Shown here: positions 45,366-56,954 of the stretch, piece by piece
Numbering within the stretch: the first letter of the stretch is position 1
Layout: each line of letters begins with the position of its first letter
Source of the DNA: Cladorhizidae sp. MBARI D1340-BT2
Taxonomy: Eukaryota > Porifera > Demospongiae > Poecilosclerida > Cladorhizidae
Assembly: GCA_028752905.1 (NCBI GenBank)
Contig: JAQNBH010000007.1
Location: 45,116,910-45,180,909, forward strand
Direction of reading: 5' to 3'
Length of the DNA stretch: 64,000 nucleotides
Notes under the pieces: model-generated
What the model saw: the letters and a program-made list of their open reading frames with translations, nothing else
Told to the model about the DNA's origin: nothing
The model's database searches: none
Program-made: the position numbers and the translations under genes

Positions 45366-46035
45366 ATGAAGAAGCTTACCTGGTGCAGTGTATGGTGTGT
45401 GCTGACTTGTGTAGTGTACATGGTGCAGTGTATGGTGTGTGCTGACTTGTGTAATGTACAAGAAGAACCTTACACATGGTGCAATTCATGGTGTGTGCTG
45501 ACTTGTGTACAAGAAGAACCTTACATGGTGCAGTCAGTGTGTATGGTGTGTGATGACTTGTGTAGTGAACAAGTTAGAAAGAACTCCTCACCATGGCAAC
45601 AGCTGGAGGCCACTGCTCTACTACTACACCCTATACTCCTCGCCATGGCAAAAGCTGAGGACCACTGCTCTACTACTACACCCTATACTCCTTGCCATGG
45701 CAACAGCTGGAGGCCACTGCTCTACTACTACACCCTATACTCCTTGCCATGGCAACAGCTGGGGACCACTGCTCTACTACCATACCCTATACTCCTTGCC
45801 ATGGCAACAGCTGGGGACCACTGCTCTACTACCATACCCTATACTCCTCGCCATGGCAACAGCTGGGGACCACTGCTCTACTACTACACCCTATACTCCT
45901 CACCATGGCAACAGCTGGAGGCCACTGCTCTACTACTACTACACCCTATACTCCTTGCCATGGTAACAGCTGGAGGCCACTGCTCTACTACTACACCCTA
46001 TACTCCTTGCCATGGCAACAGCTGGGGGCCATTGC
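45366..46035. repeat. 52-bp minisatellite (about 8.5 units) and preceding short repeat
   Basis: 45366-45585 holds four imperfect copies of ATGGTGTGTGCTGACTTGTG. From about 45590 a 52-bp unit follows, with CCATGGCAACAGCTGG, CCACTGCTCTACTAC and CACCCTATACTCC. Open frames across it rotate through three translations and are not genes. Confidence 0.93.
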
Positions 46036-46229
46036 TCTTATAGAAACAGCAAATACAAACAAAGAAAGGTGGAATTTATTTTTTTGATTTTTTAAGGCTC
46101 AAGTGATCTGTCTAAACAAGAGAGAGAGTAAATTATTATTGAGAGAGTCATTTAGTCAACTAAGAGTTTGTTGACAATTCAATAGAGCTCTTCTTTTTAT
46201 AAGTAGGGTTGGGTATGACAGCCAATTTC

Positions 46230-46640
46230 AGTCACCTCTTGGTCTCAGCTGTCCAATAAGATAGGTTCTACTGGACTGCTTCAGCCAAGGTTAGTAGCAG
46301 AGAAATGTATAGAGTTGGGGCTAGGCTAGTGGCTAGGGCACCAAGGTTCCACTTACTCTAGGGCAAGGACTAGAGGAATGCTAATACAGTACTCTCTCTT
46401 TCAGTGAGACAGATACTTTCAGATGTTGTCTTGCAAATAAAAGGATTCAACAAAGCCACTCCATGGTGAAACAAACTTTCTAACAGCTCACAGGACAATG
46501 TCAAGTTTTTAGCAGGAGAACTAAGATCACTTCAGAAAGAGATTGTTGATTGGCTATCTATCTTTAAAACAGAACCGATCAAATTTTTGCCCTCACTTGG
46601 ATGGGTGACACTACAGCAGTGACCCACTAGAGAAGATGAA
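46230..46640 (+). repeat. Dispersed repeat family B, second copy
   Basis: Aligns in order with 1850-2250 (TCCAATAAGATAGGTTCTAC, GGCAAGGACTAGAGG, AGCTCACAGGACAATG, TCACTTGGATGGGTGACACT). The poly-C of the first copy is absent here. A family C piece follows at 46645-46705. Confidence 0.65.
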
Positions 46641-46714
46641 TTTGTAATTATCTCAATAAAAGTTGACATGATAACATTACAATAACCTTCTCAATAATCA
46701 ACTTGAAATTATAT

Positions 46715-46930
46715 TCTCTTATTTTTTTAATATTGTTGTTGGTGTTGTTGTTATTATTATTATTTCTTCTTATTCTTCTTATTATTGTTATTGTTATTGT
46801 TATTCTTGTTATTCTTGTTATTCTTATACTTATTATTCTTATGGTTATTCTTCTTCTTATTCTTATTCTTCTTCTTATTATTTTTATTCTTATTGTTATT
46901 ATTATTATTATTATTATCATTATCATCACT
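46715..46930. repeat. TTATTC/TTATTG microsatellite
   Basis: Over 200 bp of T-rich tri- and hexanucleotide repeats (TTATTCTTCTTATTATTG type). Leu/Ile-rich open frames on + and Arg/Ile-rich frames on - are by-products. Confidence 0.95.
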
Positions 46931-47131
46931 TTACAGTACACATGAAAAAATAGATGAATTAAAAAAAATATATATATATATAATTATAAAATAAACAAAA
47001 TTAAATATTGTGGGTGTGGCTTCAAGTTCAGGATCTTCAGAGTAGCTCCCCAGCATCCAGGCAAGTCCATTCCACAGTCTCGATTAAACCGCTCACACTT
47101 TAGTGTAGGCCAATGTGCAATGCCTCCTTCA

Positions 47132-47505
47132 CTAGCAGTTCCTTCTGTCTTCTGGCCTGGTCAAGATGGTGGCTTCCTCCCAAAAAATAGGATCTCCATT
47201 ATCCCATGCATGTTCAGCAATTGCAGACTTCTCTTTATTACACTTTCTACTGGCATCTTGATGTTCTTTCACTCTGGTCTCTAGTCTTCTGATGGTCTCC
47301 CCTTTGCAGTATTTCCCACAGCTACAAGGGATGCGATACACAACACATGAGTGCATGTTAGCTGGTAAAACATCTTTCACTCTGCTCAGTTGTGTCCTCA
47401 GAGTTCTTCCTGATCTGAAAATGACTTTGATTCCCGCAGACCATCCTGTTGTCTTCACTTATCCATACTGCAATAAGGAATCACTATCATAGGATCCTTT
47501 TTTTT
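47132..47505 (-). pseudogene. Penelope-like element C-terminus with GIY-YIG endonuclease
   Basis: The minus strand encodes KVIFRSGRTLRTQLSRVKDV, CVVYRIPCSCGKYCKGETIR, RLETRVKEHQDASRKCN and EKSAIAEHAWDNGDPIFWEE, the linker and GIY-YIG nuclease of Penelope-like retroelements, including the C-x-C pair, the RR-x3-R helix and the AEHAW signature. The place of the catalytic Tyr in the YIG half (usually GKVYIGET) reads GKYCKGET, so the nuclease is probably inactive. The upstream (RT) side continues as SYDSDSLLQYG and then breaks at 47507 against hAT-derived sequence. The other part of the same element lies at 47709-47950. Confidence 0.85.
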
Positions 47506-47651
47506 TACTGCTACATCTTGATATGAGATCTGAAACTCATTCTTGTCTGATGGGTTCAGAAATTGGAAAAATTGCTCTAGGGTTTCCATAAACATGAGGG
47601 CTCGCTATGTCACAAACATGCAGTTACTATGTTAACTCAACCAGGTCACAT

Positions 47652-48012
47652 GAAAAACTAATCAAGGGGGCTTGTTTTAGTGTTAGGGCCCGGCCCCAAT
47701 GGAGTGATAGCCATACTGCATAAGGAATCACTATCATAGGATCCTTCTTTTTAGACCCCTGATTGCCTGTATCAGTGTACTTATCTTCCTTTCTGCTAAA
47801 TGTATCTACAGATGAAAGGTTGATGAATGCTTGTGGATAACTATTCTCTATACAGACCTTATTCAAATGATGTTCTTCCTTCCAAAGGTCCTCTTTCTTA
47901 GTCACTACTCTCCTGACTCTATCATACAAGAGTCGTACCTTGCCATGTCAGGGCTGTCACTCCATTGGGGCCGGGCCCTAACACTAAAACAAGCCCCCTT
48001 GATTAGTTTTTC
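47652..48012. repeat. 61-bp inverted arms around a Penelope fragment, copy 1
   Basis: The left arm (47652-47712) and right arm (47952-48012) are reverse complements with one mismatch; key words are CAAGGGGGCTTGTTTTAG and GTTAGGGCCCGGCCCCAATG. Between them the minus strand encodes Penelope sequence: RVRRVVTKKEDLWKEE, HHLNKVCIENSYPQAF and DPMIVIPYA, which belongs just upstream of the nuclease at 47132. The right arm runs directly into the hAT N-terminal exon. The same 361-bp structure recurs at 50009-50369 and 52230-52590. Confidence 0.88.
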
Positions 48013-48154
48013 TCAAAGTACGCCTAAGAGAAAGAGGGAGTCTGAGAAGAAGAACTGATGATGCAGATCAAGACCAAGAATCAGATGACTCTGATCGCCA
48101 AGCTGATGCACTGAAGATAGCCCAGAATAATCTTAACATGAATCTGAAGAATCT

Positions 48155-49533
48155 GAACATTGAGTCCCATCTCTATAATGTCAACATTGAGTCCCATCTC
48201 TATAATGTCAACATTGAGTCCCATCTCTATAATGTCAACATTGAGTCCCGTCTCTATAATGTCAACATTGAGTCCCGTCTCTATAATATCAACACTGAGT
48301 CTCATCTCTGTAATGTCAACATTGAGTCACATCTCTATAATGTCAACATTGAGTCCCCATCTCTATAATGTCAACACTGAGTCCCATCTCTTTAATGTCA
48401 ACATTGAGTCTCCATCTCTATAATGTCAACATTGAGTCTCCATCTCTATAATGTCAACATTGAGTCCCATCTCCATAATGTCAACATTGAGTTCCGTCTC
48501 TATAATGTCAACATTGAGTCCCGTCTCTATAATGTCAACACTGAGTCTCATCTCTGTAATGTCAACATTGAGTCACATCTCTATAATGTCAACATTGAGT
48601 CCCCATCTCTATAATGTCAACACTGAGTCCCATCTCTATAATGTCAACATTGAGTCCCATCTCTATAATGTCAACATTGAGTCCCATCTCTATAATGTCA
48701 ACATTGAGTTCCATCTCTATAATGTCAACATTGAGTCCCATCTCTATAATGTCAACATTGAGTCCCATCTCTATAATGTCAACATTGAGTCCCCCCATCT
48801 CTATAATGTCAACATTGAGTCCCATCTCTATGTCAACATTGAGTCCCATCTCTATAATGTCAACATTGAGTACCGTCTCTATAATGTCAACACTGAGTCT
48901 CATCTCTGTAATGTCAACATTGAGTCACATCTCTATAATGTCAACATTGAGTCCCCATCTCTATAATGTCAACACTGAGTCCCATCTCTATAATGTCAAC
49001 ATTGAGTCCCATCTCTATAATGTCAACATTGAGTCCCATCTCTATAATGTCAACATTGAGTTCCATCTCTATAATGTCAACATTGAGTCCCATCTCTATA
49101 ATGTCAACATTGAGTCCCATCTCTATAATGTCAACATTGAGTCCCCCCATCTCTATAATGTCAACATTGAGTCCCATCTCTATGTCAACATTGAGTCCCA
49201 TCTCTATAATGTCAACATTGAGTACCGTCTCTATAATGTCAACACTGAGTCTCATCTCTGTAATGTCAACATTGAGTCACATCTCTATAATGTCAACACT
49301 GAGTCCCATCTCTATAATGTCAACATTGAGTTCCATCTCTATAATGTCAACATTGAGTCCCATCTCTATAATGTCAACATTGAGTCCCATCTCTATAATG
49401 TCAACATTGAGTCCCGTCTCTATAATGTCAACATTGAGTCCCCCCATCTCTATAATGTCAACATTGAGTCCCATCTCTATGTCAACATTGAGTCCCATCT
49501 CTATAATGTCAACATTGAGTCCCATCTCTCAGC
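48155..49533 (+). repeat. 27-bp repeat array in hAT 2 unit 1, about 51 units
   Basis: The unit is ATTGAGTCCCATCTC plus TATAATGTCAAC, nine codons (NIESHLYNV). Occasional 26-bp, 29-bp and 21-bp units (CCCCATC, CCCCCCATC, CTATGTC) break the frame, so the array here is not one open frame. Longer super-units of about 350 bp repeat (48614-48965 and 48966-49317). Confidence 0.95.
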
Positions 49534-50008
49534 TTCTGAAATAGTGAGTAATTAGACAATCATGTATTGTCAGACCCTGTTGTAAAATTTGACTTCCACT
49601 CAAACTGAAGTATTATGAATATGTAGCAAAAATAAAAAGCAGATATTCTTTGTGTTTCGCAGGTGCAGAAACCTGGAGCCAGCACAATATCCTCAACCCT
49701 GAATACTCTTCCTCAGGGTCCCTACCAGCCAGTTAACATCAAATATCCTAAAACCAAAACGAGCTTTCCAACCAGCCTGGGACTCTCAATTTTCATGGCT
49801 GCATTACCTTCCAATTTCAGATTCTATAATTTGCCACACTTGTGCCACAATCAATTTGAAGGGACTGCTACATCTTGATATGAGATCTGAAACTCATTCT
49901 TGTCTGATGAGTTCAGAAATTGGAAAAATTGCTCTAGGGTTTCCATAAACATGAGGGCTCGCTATGTCACAAACATGCAGTTACTATGTTAACTCAACCA
50001 GGTCACAT

Positions 50009-52229
50009 GAAAAACTAATCAAGGGGGCTTGTTTTAGTGTTAGGGCCCGGCCCCAATGGAGTGATAGCCATACTGCATAAGGAATCACTATCATAGGATC
50101 CTTCTTTTTAGACCCCTGATTGCCTGTATCAGTGTACTTATCTTTCTTTCTGCTAAATGTATCTACAGATGAAAGGTTGATGAATGCTTGTGGATAACTA
50201 TTCTCTATACAGACCTTATTCAAATGATGTTCTTCCTTCCAAAGGTCCTCTTTCTTAGTCACTACTCTCCTGACTCTATCATACAAGAGTCGTACCTTGC
50301 CATGTCAGGGCTATCACTCCATTGGGGCCGGTCCCTAACACTAAAACAAGCCCCCTTGATTAGTTTTTCTCAAAGTACGCCTAAGAGAAAGAGGGAGTCT
50401 GAGAAGAAGAACTGATGATGCAGATCAAGACCAAGAATCAGATGACTCTGATCGCCAAGCTGATGCACTGAAGATAGCCCAGAATAATCTTAACATGAAT
50501 CTGAAGAATCTGAACATTGAGTCCCATCTCTATAATGTCAACATTGAGTCCCATCTCTATAATGACAACATTGAGTCCCATCTCTATAATGTCAACATTG
50601 AGTCCCGTCTCTATAATGTCAACATTGAGTCCCGTCTCTATAATATCAACACTGAGTCTCATCTCTGTAATGTCAACATTGAGTCACATCTCTATAATGT
50701 CAACATTGAGTCCCCATCTCTATAATGTCAACACTGAGTCCCATCTCTTTAATGTCAACATTGAGTCTCCATCTCTATAATGTCAACATTGAGTCCCGTC
50801 TCTATAATGTCAACACTGAGTCTCATCTCTGTAATGTCAACATTGAGTCACATCTCTATAATGTCAACATTGAGTCCCCATCTCTATAATGTCAACACTG
50901 AGTCCCATCTCTATAATGTCAACATTGAGTCCCATCTCTATAATGTCAACATTGAGTCCCATCTCTATAATGTCAACATTGAGTTCCATCTCTATAATGT
51001 CAACATTGAGTCCCATCTCTATAATGTCAACATTGAGTCCCATCTCTATAATGTCAACATTGAGTCCCCCCATCTCTATAATGTCAACATTGAGTCCCAT
51101 CTCTATGTCAACATTGAGTCCCATCTCTATAATGTCAACATTGAGTACCGTCTCTATAATGTCAACACTGAGTCTCATCTCTGTAATGTCAACATTGAGT
51201 CACATCTCTATTATGTCAACATTGAGTCCCCATCTCTATAATGTCAACACTGAGTCCCATCTCTATAATGTCAACATTGAGTCCCATCTCTATAATGTCA
51301 ACATTGAGTCCCATCTCTATAATGTCAACATTGAGTCCCATCTCTATAATGTCAACATTGAGTCCCCCCATCTCTATAATGTCAACATTGAGTCCCATCT
51401 CTATGTCAACATTGAGTCCCATCTCTATAATGTCAACATTGAGTACCGTCTCTATAATGTCAACACTGAGTCTCATCTCTGTAATGTCAACATTGAGTCA
51501 CATCTCTATAATGTCAACACTGAGTCCCATCTCTATAATGTCAACATTGAGTTCCATCTCTATAATGTCAACATTGAGTCCCATCTCTATAATGTCAACA
51601 TTGAGTCCCATCTCTATAATGTCAACATTGAGTCCCGTCTCTATAATGTCAACATTGAGTCCCCCCATCTCTATAATGTCAACATTGAGTCCCATCTCTA
51701 TGTCAACATTGAGTCCCATCTCTATAATGTCAACATTGAGTCCCATCTCTCAGATTCTGAAATAGTGAGTAATTAGACAATCATGTATTGTCAGACCCTG
51801 TTGTAAAATTTGACTTCCACTCAAACTGAAGTATTATGAATATGTAGCAAAAATAAAAAGCAGATATTCTTTGTGTTTCGCAGGTGCAGAAACCTGGAGC
51901 CAGCACAATATCCTCAACCCTGAATACTCTTCCTCAGGGTCCCTACCAGCCAGTTAACATCAAATATCCTAAAACCAAAACGAGCTTTCCAACCAGCCTG
52001 GGACTCTCAATTTTCATGGCTGCATTACCTTCCAATTTCAGATTCTATAATTTGCCACACTTGTGCCACAATCAATTTGAAGGGACTGCTACATCTTGAT
52101 ATGAGATCTGAAACTCATTCTTGTCTGATGAGTTCAGAAATTGGAAAAATTGCTCTAGGGTTTCCATAAACATGAGGGCTCGCTATGTCACAAACATGCA
52201 GTTACTATGTTAACTCAACCAGGTCACAT
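50009..52229 (+). repeat. hAT 2 5' block, unit 2
   Basis: 2221 bp, the same order as unit 1: inverted arms with Penelope piece (50009-50369), N-terminal exon, 27-mer array (50512-51754), intron (51765-51883) and TTF exon (51884 on). It shares with unit 1 the AAGAAGAACTGA stop and the uneven 27-mer units, so units 1 and 2 are closest to each other. Confidence 0.9.
50512..51754 (+). repeat. 27-bp repeat array in hAT 2 unit 2, about 46 units
   Basis: Same unit and the same irregular variants as unit 1 (including CTATGTCAACATTG and GAGTACCGTC), in nearly the same order but with about five units fewer. Confidence 0.95.
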
Positions 52230-53669
52230 GAAAAACTAATCAAGGGGGCTTGTTTTAGTGTTAGGGCCCGGCCCCAATGGAGTGATAGCCATACTGCATA
52301 AGGAATCACTATCATAGGATCCTTCTTTTTAGACCCCTGATTGCCTGTATCAGTGTACTTATCTTCCTTTCTGCTAAATGTATCTACAGATGAAAGGTTG
52401 ATGAATGCTTGTGGATAACTATTCTCTATACAGACCTTATTCAAATGATGTTCTTCCTTCCAAAGGTCCTCTTTCTTAGTCACTACTCTCCTGACTCTAT
52501 CATACAAGAGTCGTACCTTGCCATGTCAGGGCTGTCACTCCATTGGGGCCGGTCCCTAACACTAAAACAAGCCCCCTTGAGTAGTTTTTCTCAAAGTACG
52601 CCTAAGAGAAAGAGGGAGTCTGAGAAGAAGACTGATGATGCAGATCAAGACCAAGAATCAGATGACTCTGATCGCCAAGCTGATGCACTGAAGATAGCCC
52701 AGAATAATCTTAACATGAATCTGAAGAATCTGAACATGCTCCATCTCTATAATGTCAACATTGAGTCCCATCTCTATAATGTCAACATTGAGTCCCATCT
52801 CTATAATGTCAACATTGAGTCCCATCTCTATAATGTCAACATTGAGTCCCATCTCTATAATGTCAACATTGAGCTCCATCTCTATAATGTCAACATTGAG
52901 TCCCATCTCTATAATGTCAACATTGAGTCCCATCTCTATAATGTCAACATTGAGCTCCATCTCTATAATGTCAACATTGAGTTCCATCTCTATAATGTCA
53001 ACATTGAGTCCCATCTCTATAATGTCAACATTGAGTCCCATCTCTATAATGTCAACATTGAGTCCCATCTCTATAATGTCAACATTGAGTCCCATCTCTA
53101 TAATGTCAACATTGAGTCCCATCTCTATAATGTCAACATTGAGTCCCATCTCTATAATGTCAACATTGAGTCGCATCTCTCAGCTCCTGAATTAGTGAGT
53201 CATTAGACAATCATGTATTGTCTGACCCTGTTGTTTATTTAGCACAATTTGACTTTCACTCAAGCTGAAGTATTATGAGTATGTAGCAGAAATAAAAAGC
53301 AGATATTCTTTGTGTTTCGCAGGTGCAGAAACCTGGAGCCAGCACAATATCCTCAACCCTGAATACCCTTCCTCAGGGTCCCTACCAGCCAGTTAACATC
53401 AAATATCCTAAAACCAAAACGAGCTTTCCAACCAGCCTGGGACTCTCAATTTTCATGGCTGCATTACCTTCCAATTTCAGATTCTATAATTTGCCACACT
53501 TGTGCCGCAATCAATTTGAAGGGACTGCTACATCTTGATATGAGATCTGAAACTCATTCTTGTCTGATGGGTTCAGAAATTGGAAAAATTGCTCTAGGGT
53601 TTCCATAAACATGAGGGCTCGCTATGTCACAAACATGCAGTTACTATGCTAACTCAACCAGGTCACATG
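52230..53669 (+). repeat. hAT 2 5' block, unit 3 (joined to the transposase body)
   Basis: 1440 bp, the same order with a shorter and very regular 27-mer array. Here AAGAAGACTGATGATGCAG keeps the acidic stretch open. At its end (GGTCACATGA, 53669) it passes into the rest of the transposase instead of another inverted arm, so this is probably the original copy. Confidence 0.9.
52740..53184 (+). repeat. 27-bp coding-phase array in hAT 2 unit 3, about 16 units
   Basis: Perfectly 27-bp spaced units translate as (NIESHLYNV)n in the frame of the flanking N-terminal exon, with only conservative or silent variants (IEL, IEF). Unlike units 1 and 2 the frame is unbroken from STPKRKR to the splice donor. 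Confidence 0.93.
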
Positions 53670-54659
53670 ATGAGCGCAGCTGAAGGGTAGCTCAAGAGTC
53701 AAGAGAGGAGAGTAGGAACTGCCTCCTGAAAATCATCCAAAGTATATCCTATCTCTCCTGTCAAGACATTGGCCTTCATAAAGGCAAGCAAGAGGAGGAG
53801 TCAAATTTCAAGCAGCTCCTCCTTCTCCGAGTGGAAGACAATGAAGTGCTTTCAAAGTGGTTTGAAAATTCTTATGACAAGCATATGAGCTCGGGTGCTC
53901 AGAATGAATACTACAAATCATGGCTCTAAAAGTGCTGCATGGTATAGCAAGTGATATAGCTGACTCTGGATGCTACAGTCTTATGGCTGATGAGAGTACT
54001 GATGTGAGCAACATTGTAATTTGCATATGTTGCCGGGTGGACAAGGAGATGCCAGTAAGTGAGGAATATATTGGTCTGTGCCAGTCGCTCAGACAAATGC
54101 AGATATAATTGTCACTTGCATAAAACGTGCTGTTGTGTGTGAATTTCAGAATTCAAGATACTTGTGTGCAGTGACGGATGTTTGACCTTGACTGGACCAA
54201 TAATGGGATTGCATAAATCAAGAAACAAGTCTGCTGATACAATGCTACTGCCATTCACTTAACCTTGCTGTCAGGGATACAATAAAAAAATATTCCACTT
54301 GCTGAAAGACACACTTGATGTTGTTATGAAATCACTAAATTAATGAGTCCTAAAAGAGAGGGTGAATTCTGAAGAAAACAAGCAGAAATTCTGGGACAAA
54401 TGAAACATGATCTCCATGTATGCGATATTGACTCACCAACTCTAAAAATTCTGTGCCCAACAAGGTGGACTGTCTGAGGTGCATCTCTGAGTGCTATTCT
54501 GAAAAACTATGGAACTTTGATGAAGCTATGGGACTGGGCATAAGACAATGTCAGTGACTGATATGAAGGAAAAGATAATTGGAGTGCATGCTAAAACGCT
54601 AACTTTTAGTTTCTTCTATGGACTTCTGCTTGCCATTGCAGTACTTTTGCATTGAGATA

Positions 54660-55335
54660 ACCTCAGCACTAGCCTTCAGAGGGCAGAGCATATGTGCAGT
54701 GGATCAGCACTAGCCTTCAGAGGGCAGAGCATATGTGCAGTGGATCAGCACTAGCCTTCAGAGGGCAGAGCATATTTGCAGTGGATCAGCACTAGGCAGA
54801 GCATATGTGCAGTGGATCAGCACTAGCCTTCAGAGGGCAGAGCATATGTGCAGTGGATCAGCACTAGCCTTCAGAGGGCAGAGCATATGTGCAGTGGATC
54901 AGCACTAGCCTTCAGAGGCAGAGCATATGTGCAGTGGATCAGCACTAGCCTTCAGAGGGCAGAGCATATGTTCAGTGGATCAGCACTAGCCTTCAGAGGG
55001 CAGAGCATATGTGCAGTAGATCAGCACTAGGCAGAGCATATGTGCAGTGGATCAGCACTAGCCTTCAGAGGCAGAGCATATGTGCAGTGGATCAGCACTA
55101 GCCTTCAGAGGGCAGAGCATATGTTCAGTGGATCAGCACTAGCCTTCAGAGGGCAGAGCATATGTGCAGTGGATCAGCACTAGCCTTCAAAGGGCAGAGC
55201 ATATGTGCAGTGGATCAGCACTAGGCAGAGCATATGTCCAGTGGATCAGCACTAGCCTTCAGAGGGCAGAGCATATGTGCAGTGGATCAGCACTAGCCTT
55301 CAGAGGGCAGAGCATATGTGCAGTGGATGCTAAAG
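54660..55335. repeat. 41-bp minisatellite inside hAT 2 transposase, about 16 units
   Basis: The unit contains CAGCACTAGCCTTCAGAGGG and CAGAGCATATGTGCAGTGGA. One frame reads LQRAEHM, which is the expected transposase sequence at this point, and the array ends in AVDAKENAKISATVF, the expected continuation. A 41-bp unit shifts the frame with each copy. Short units lacking the CCTTCAGAGGG part recur at about 54787, 55025 and 55220, indicating block duplication. Confidence 0.92.
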
Positions 55336-56079
55336 AGAATGCCAAAATTTCTGCCACTGTTTTTCGAGGTGTACAATCAGACAGGATGCAAGCCTTCATT
55401 GGACCAAGCTCACTGAAGCTGCTGTGAAGTTGGAGTTGTGAGCAATGCTGCATTATCACTTCCACATTGCTATAAGATGCAATTAAGGTATTTTGAGGGT
55501 TCCAATGTAGAGGATTTTTATCGCCAAATCTACTTTGAAACTAACTGCAGCTAGCTGATTGTAGAGCATTTCAATCAAAAGGATTACACTATGTATGCAA
55601 CCTGTGAGTATTGGGGGAACTTCTCTCACAAAATGTTGACCAACTCTGTGAGTTCTACAGGGAGTTAAACCCTATAATATCCAGCTATCTATATTGACAT
55701 AGTCCTATCACTGTTTCAGTCATATCCAGCTATCTATATTGACATAGTCCTATCACTGTTTCAGTCAAGGTGAAGGTGGAATAATGTCGTAGATTTCCTC
55801 AAAAATACAAAAAGATCTGGTCCCTAACACCAGAGGTCATGTCCTTGATTCTGGTAATGCCAGCAACAAATGCCAGCTCTGAACATGCCTTTAGTACACT
55901 AAAAAGGGTGAAATCTTACCTCCATATAACCATGTCGAACAACCGCCTCAAGCATTTTACGAAATGTACAGTGCACAAGGAGCTGGTGAAGGAACTAAGC
56001 CGCAAGTCACTGATGACTTTGTGGATAGAAGAGGGAGGCACTCGTCCATCTTCATTCACTTCACATAGCTGTGGATGAA

Positions 56080-56950
56080 TGCCTCTCTACTCTAGGCCTC
56101 GCTGACTCTCTCTACTATTTATGTCTTTATGATAGTCATATCTGGTCATGTCACATAATGATATTGCGATAAAACTGCTATATACTTGTAGTAGAATTCG
56201 ACCCAATTACTAGGGGAGTATATACCTCAGTTCCTAGTAGAAGGTAACCAGCATCACCGCTGTTTTTGCCCACACCCCCCATCCAACTTTCAGATGGAAA
56301 TTACCCACCTGCATTTGGTGGCAGAGGTTAATATGCAGACATGTGGTCTTACCACCACCTCATCCACTCAAGAGTTACAATAATTGGAATATGCTTGTAC
56401 CATTATGAGTTCTGTAAATTACTATGAACATAATAAAATTATAGCAAATAGTTGAGCACCAGCAAGAGGCTGGAGCTATGAGCTGAGAAAGAAAATAGCT
56501 TGAACTGGAGTTTTATTTTTAATTGCAGAGGGCCACTTGGTATGGGATAAAATATGTGGGGTCGATTTTGTTGTGCTTCGATGACTTCAGACATTTGTGA
56601 ATATAATATTTGTCAGAGATGCAATGATGCAAGCCAATACTGTCCTACATCTGATTCCTGTACAACCATGGCATGAGGTATGTCACATGCACTGAAATTG
56701 TAGTATTTTTGCCAGACAGAATTTAAATATTATGATGTTTCTTTTCCCTTTTCAGATTGAGTATTGCCTTAGTGACTTGGTTATCCCACTTCAGTTACCT
56801 ACTGATATATTATTACTCTTGTTGATTAATTTTCGGAGCAGCCAGAAGCAGAGGACAAGAAGGCAGAAACTGTGGCCAGTTTTTGTTTCGAGTGAATGAT
56901 TGAAGAAATTTCGCAAATTGCTTTGTCAAGAAATTTTAGCCAAGTAAATA
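56080..56950. other. Unique A/T-rich stretch, nothing recognised
   Basis: It follows the hAT 2 dimerisation domain and presumably includes its 3' end, but I could not find a terminal inverted repeat matching a 5' end. No gene or repeat was recognised. Confidence 0.45.
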
Positions 56951-56954
56951 TGAG

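Larger units (their letters stand above)
47507..50008 (+). repeat. hAT 2 5' block: truncated leader copy and full unit 1
   Basis: 47507-47651 is the tail of a TTF zinc-finger exon (starting CTGCTACATCTTGATATGAG). Unit 1 (47652-50008, 2357 bp) holds the inverted-arm/Penelope piece, the N-terminal exon (STPKRKRESEKK), a 27-mer array (48155-49533), an intron (49544-49662) and the TTF exon (49663 on). In this copy the acidic stretch reaches a stop (AAGAAGAACTGA) because of one changed site relative to unit 3. Broken copy. Confidence 0.88.
52591..56077 (+). pseudogene. hAT transposase 2 (ZMYM1-like), two exons, degenerate
   Basis: The N-terminal exon encodes STPKRKRESEKKTDDADQDQ, a nuclear-signal and acidic segment, then about 16 in-frame NIESHLYNV repeats, and ends SAPEL|gtgagt. 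A 128-bp phase-0 intron (53195-53322, tttcgcag) leads to exon 2: GPYQPVNIKYPKTK, a TTF-type zinc finger (CHTC, 53480-53500) entered by a frameshift common to all three copies, FKQLLLLRVEDNEVLSKWF, LMADESTDVSNI (the DUF4371 catalytic segment), LLKDTLDVVMKS, DSPTLKILCPTRWT, a 41-mer array, KENAKISATVFRG, and the dimerisation domain PATNASSEHAFSTLKRVKSY, LHITMSNNRLKHF. Several frameshifts and stops; dead. Related in family to hAT 1 but clearly a different element. Confidence 0.87.

Noticed and set aside
46648..46941. Membrane-like Leu/Ile-rich or Arg/Ile-rich ORFs
   Set aside because: Translation of a TTATTC microsatellite on either strand.
52409..52590. Start of the hAT 2 protein at the upstream ATG at 52409
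   Set aside because: This part of the open frame runs through the Penelope fragment in antisense and the inverted arm; it is chance openness. The ATG inside the right arm (MSGLSLHWG) cannot be ruled out as a start.
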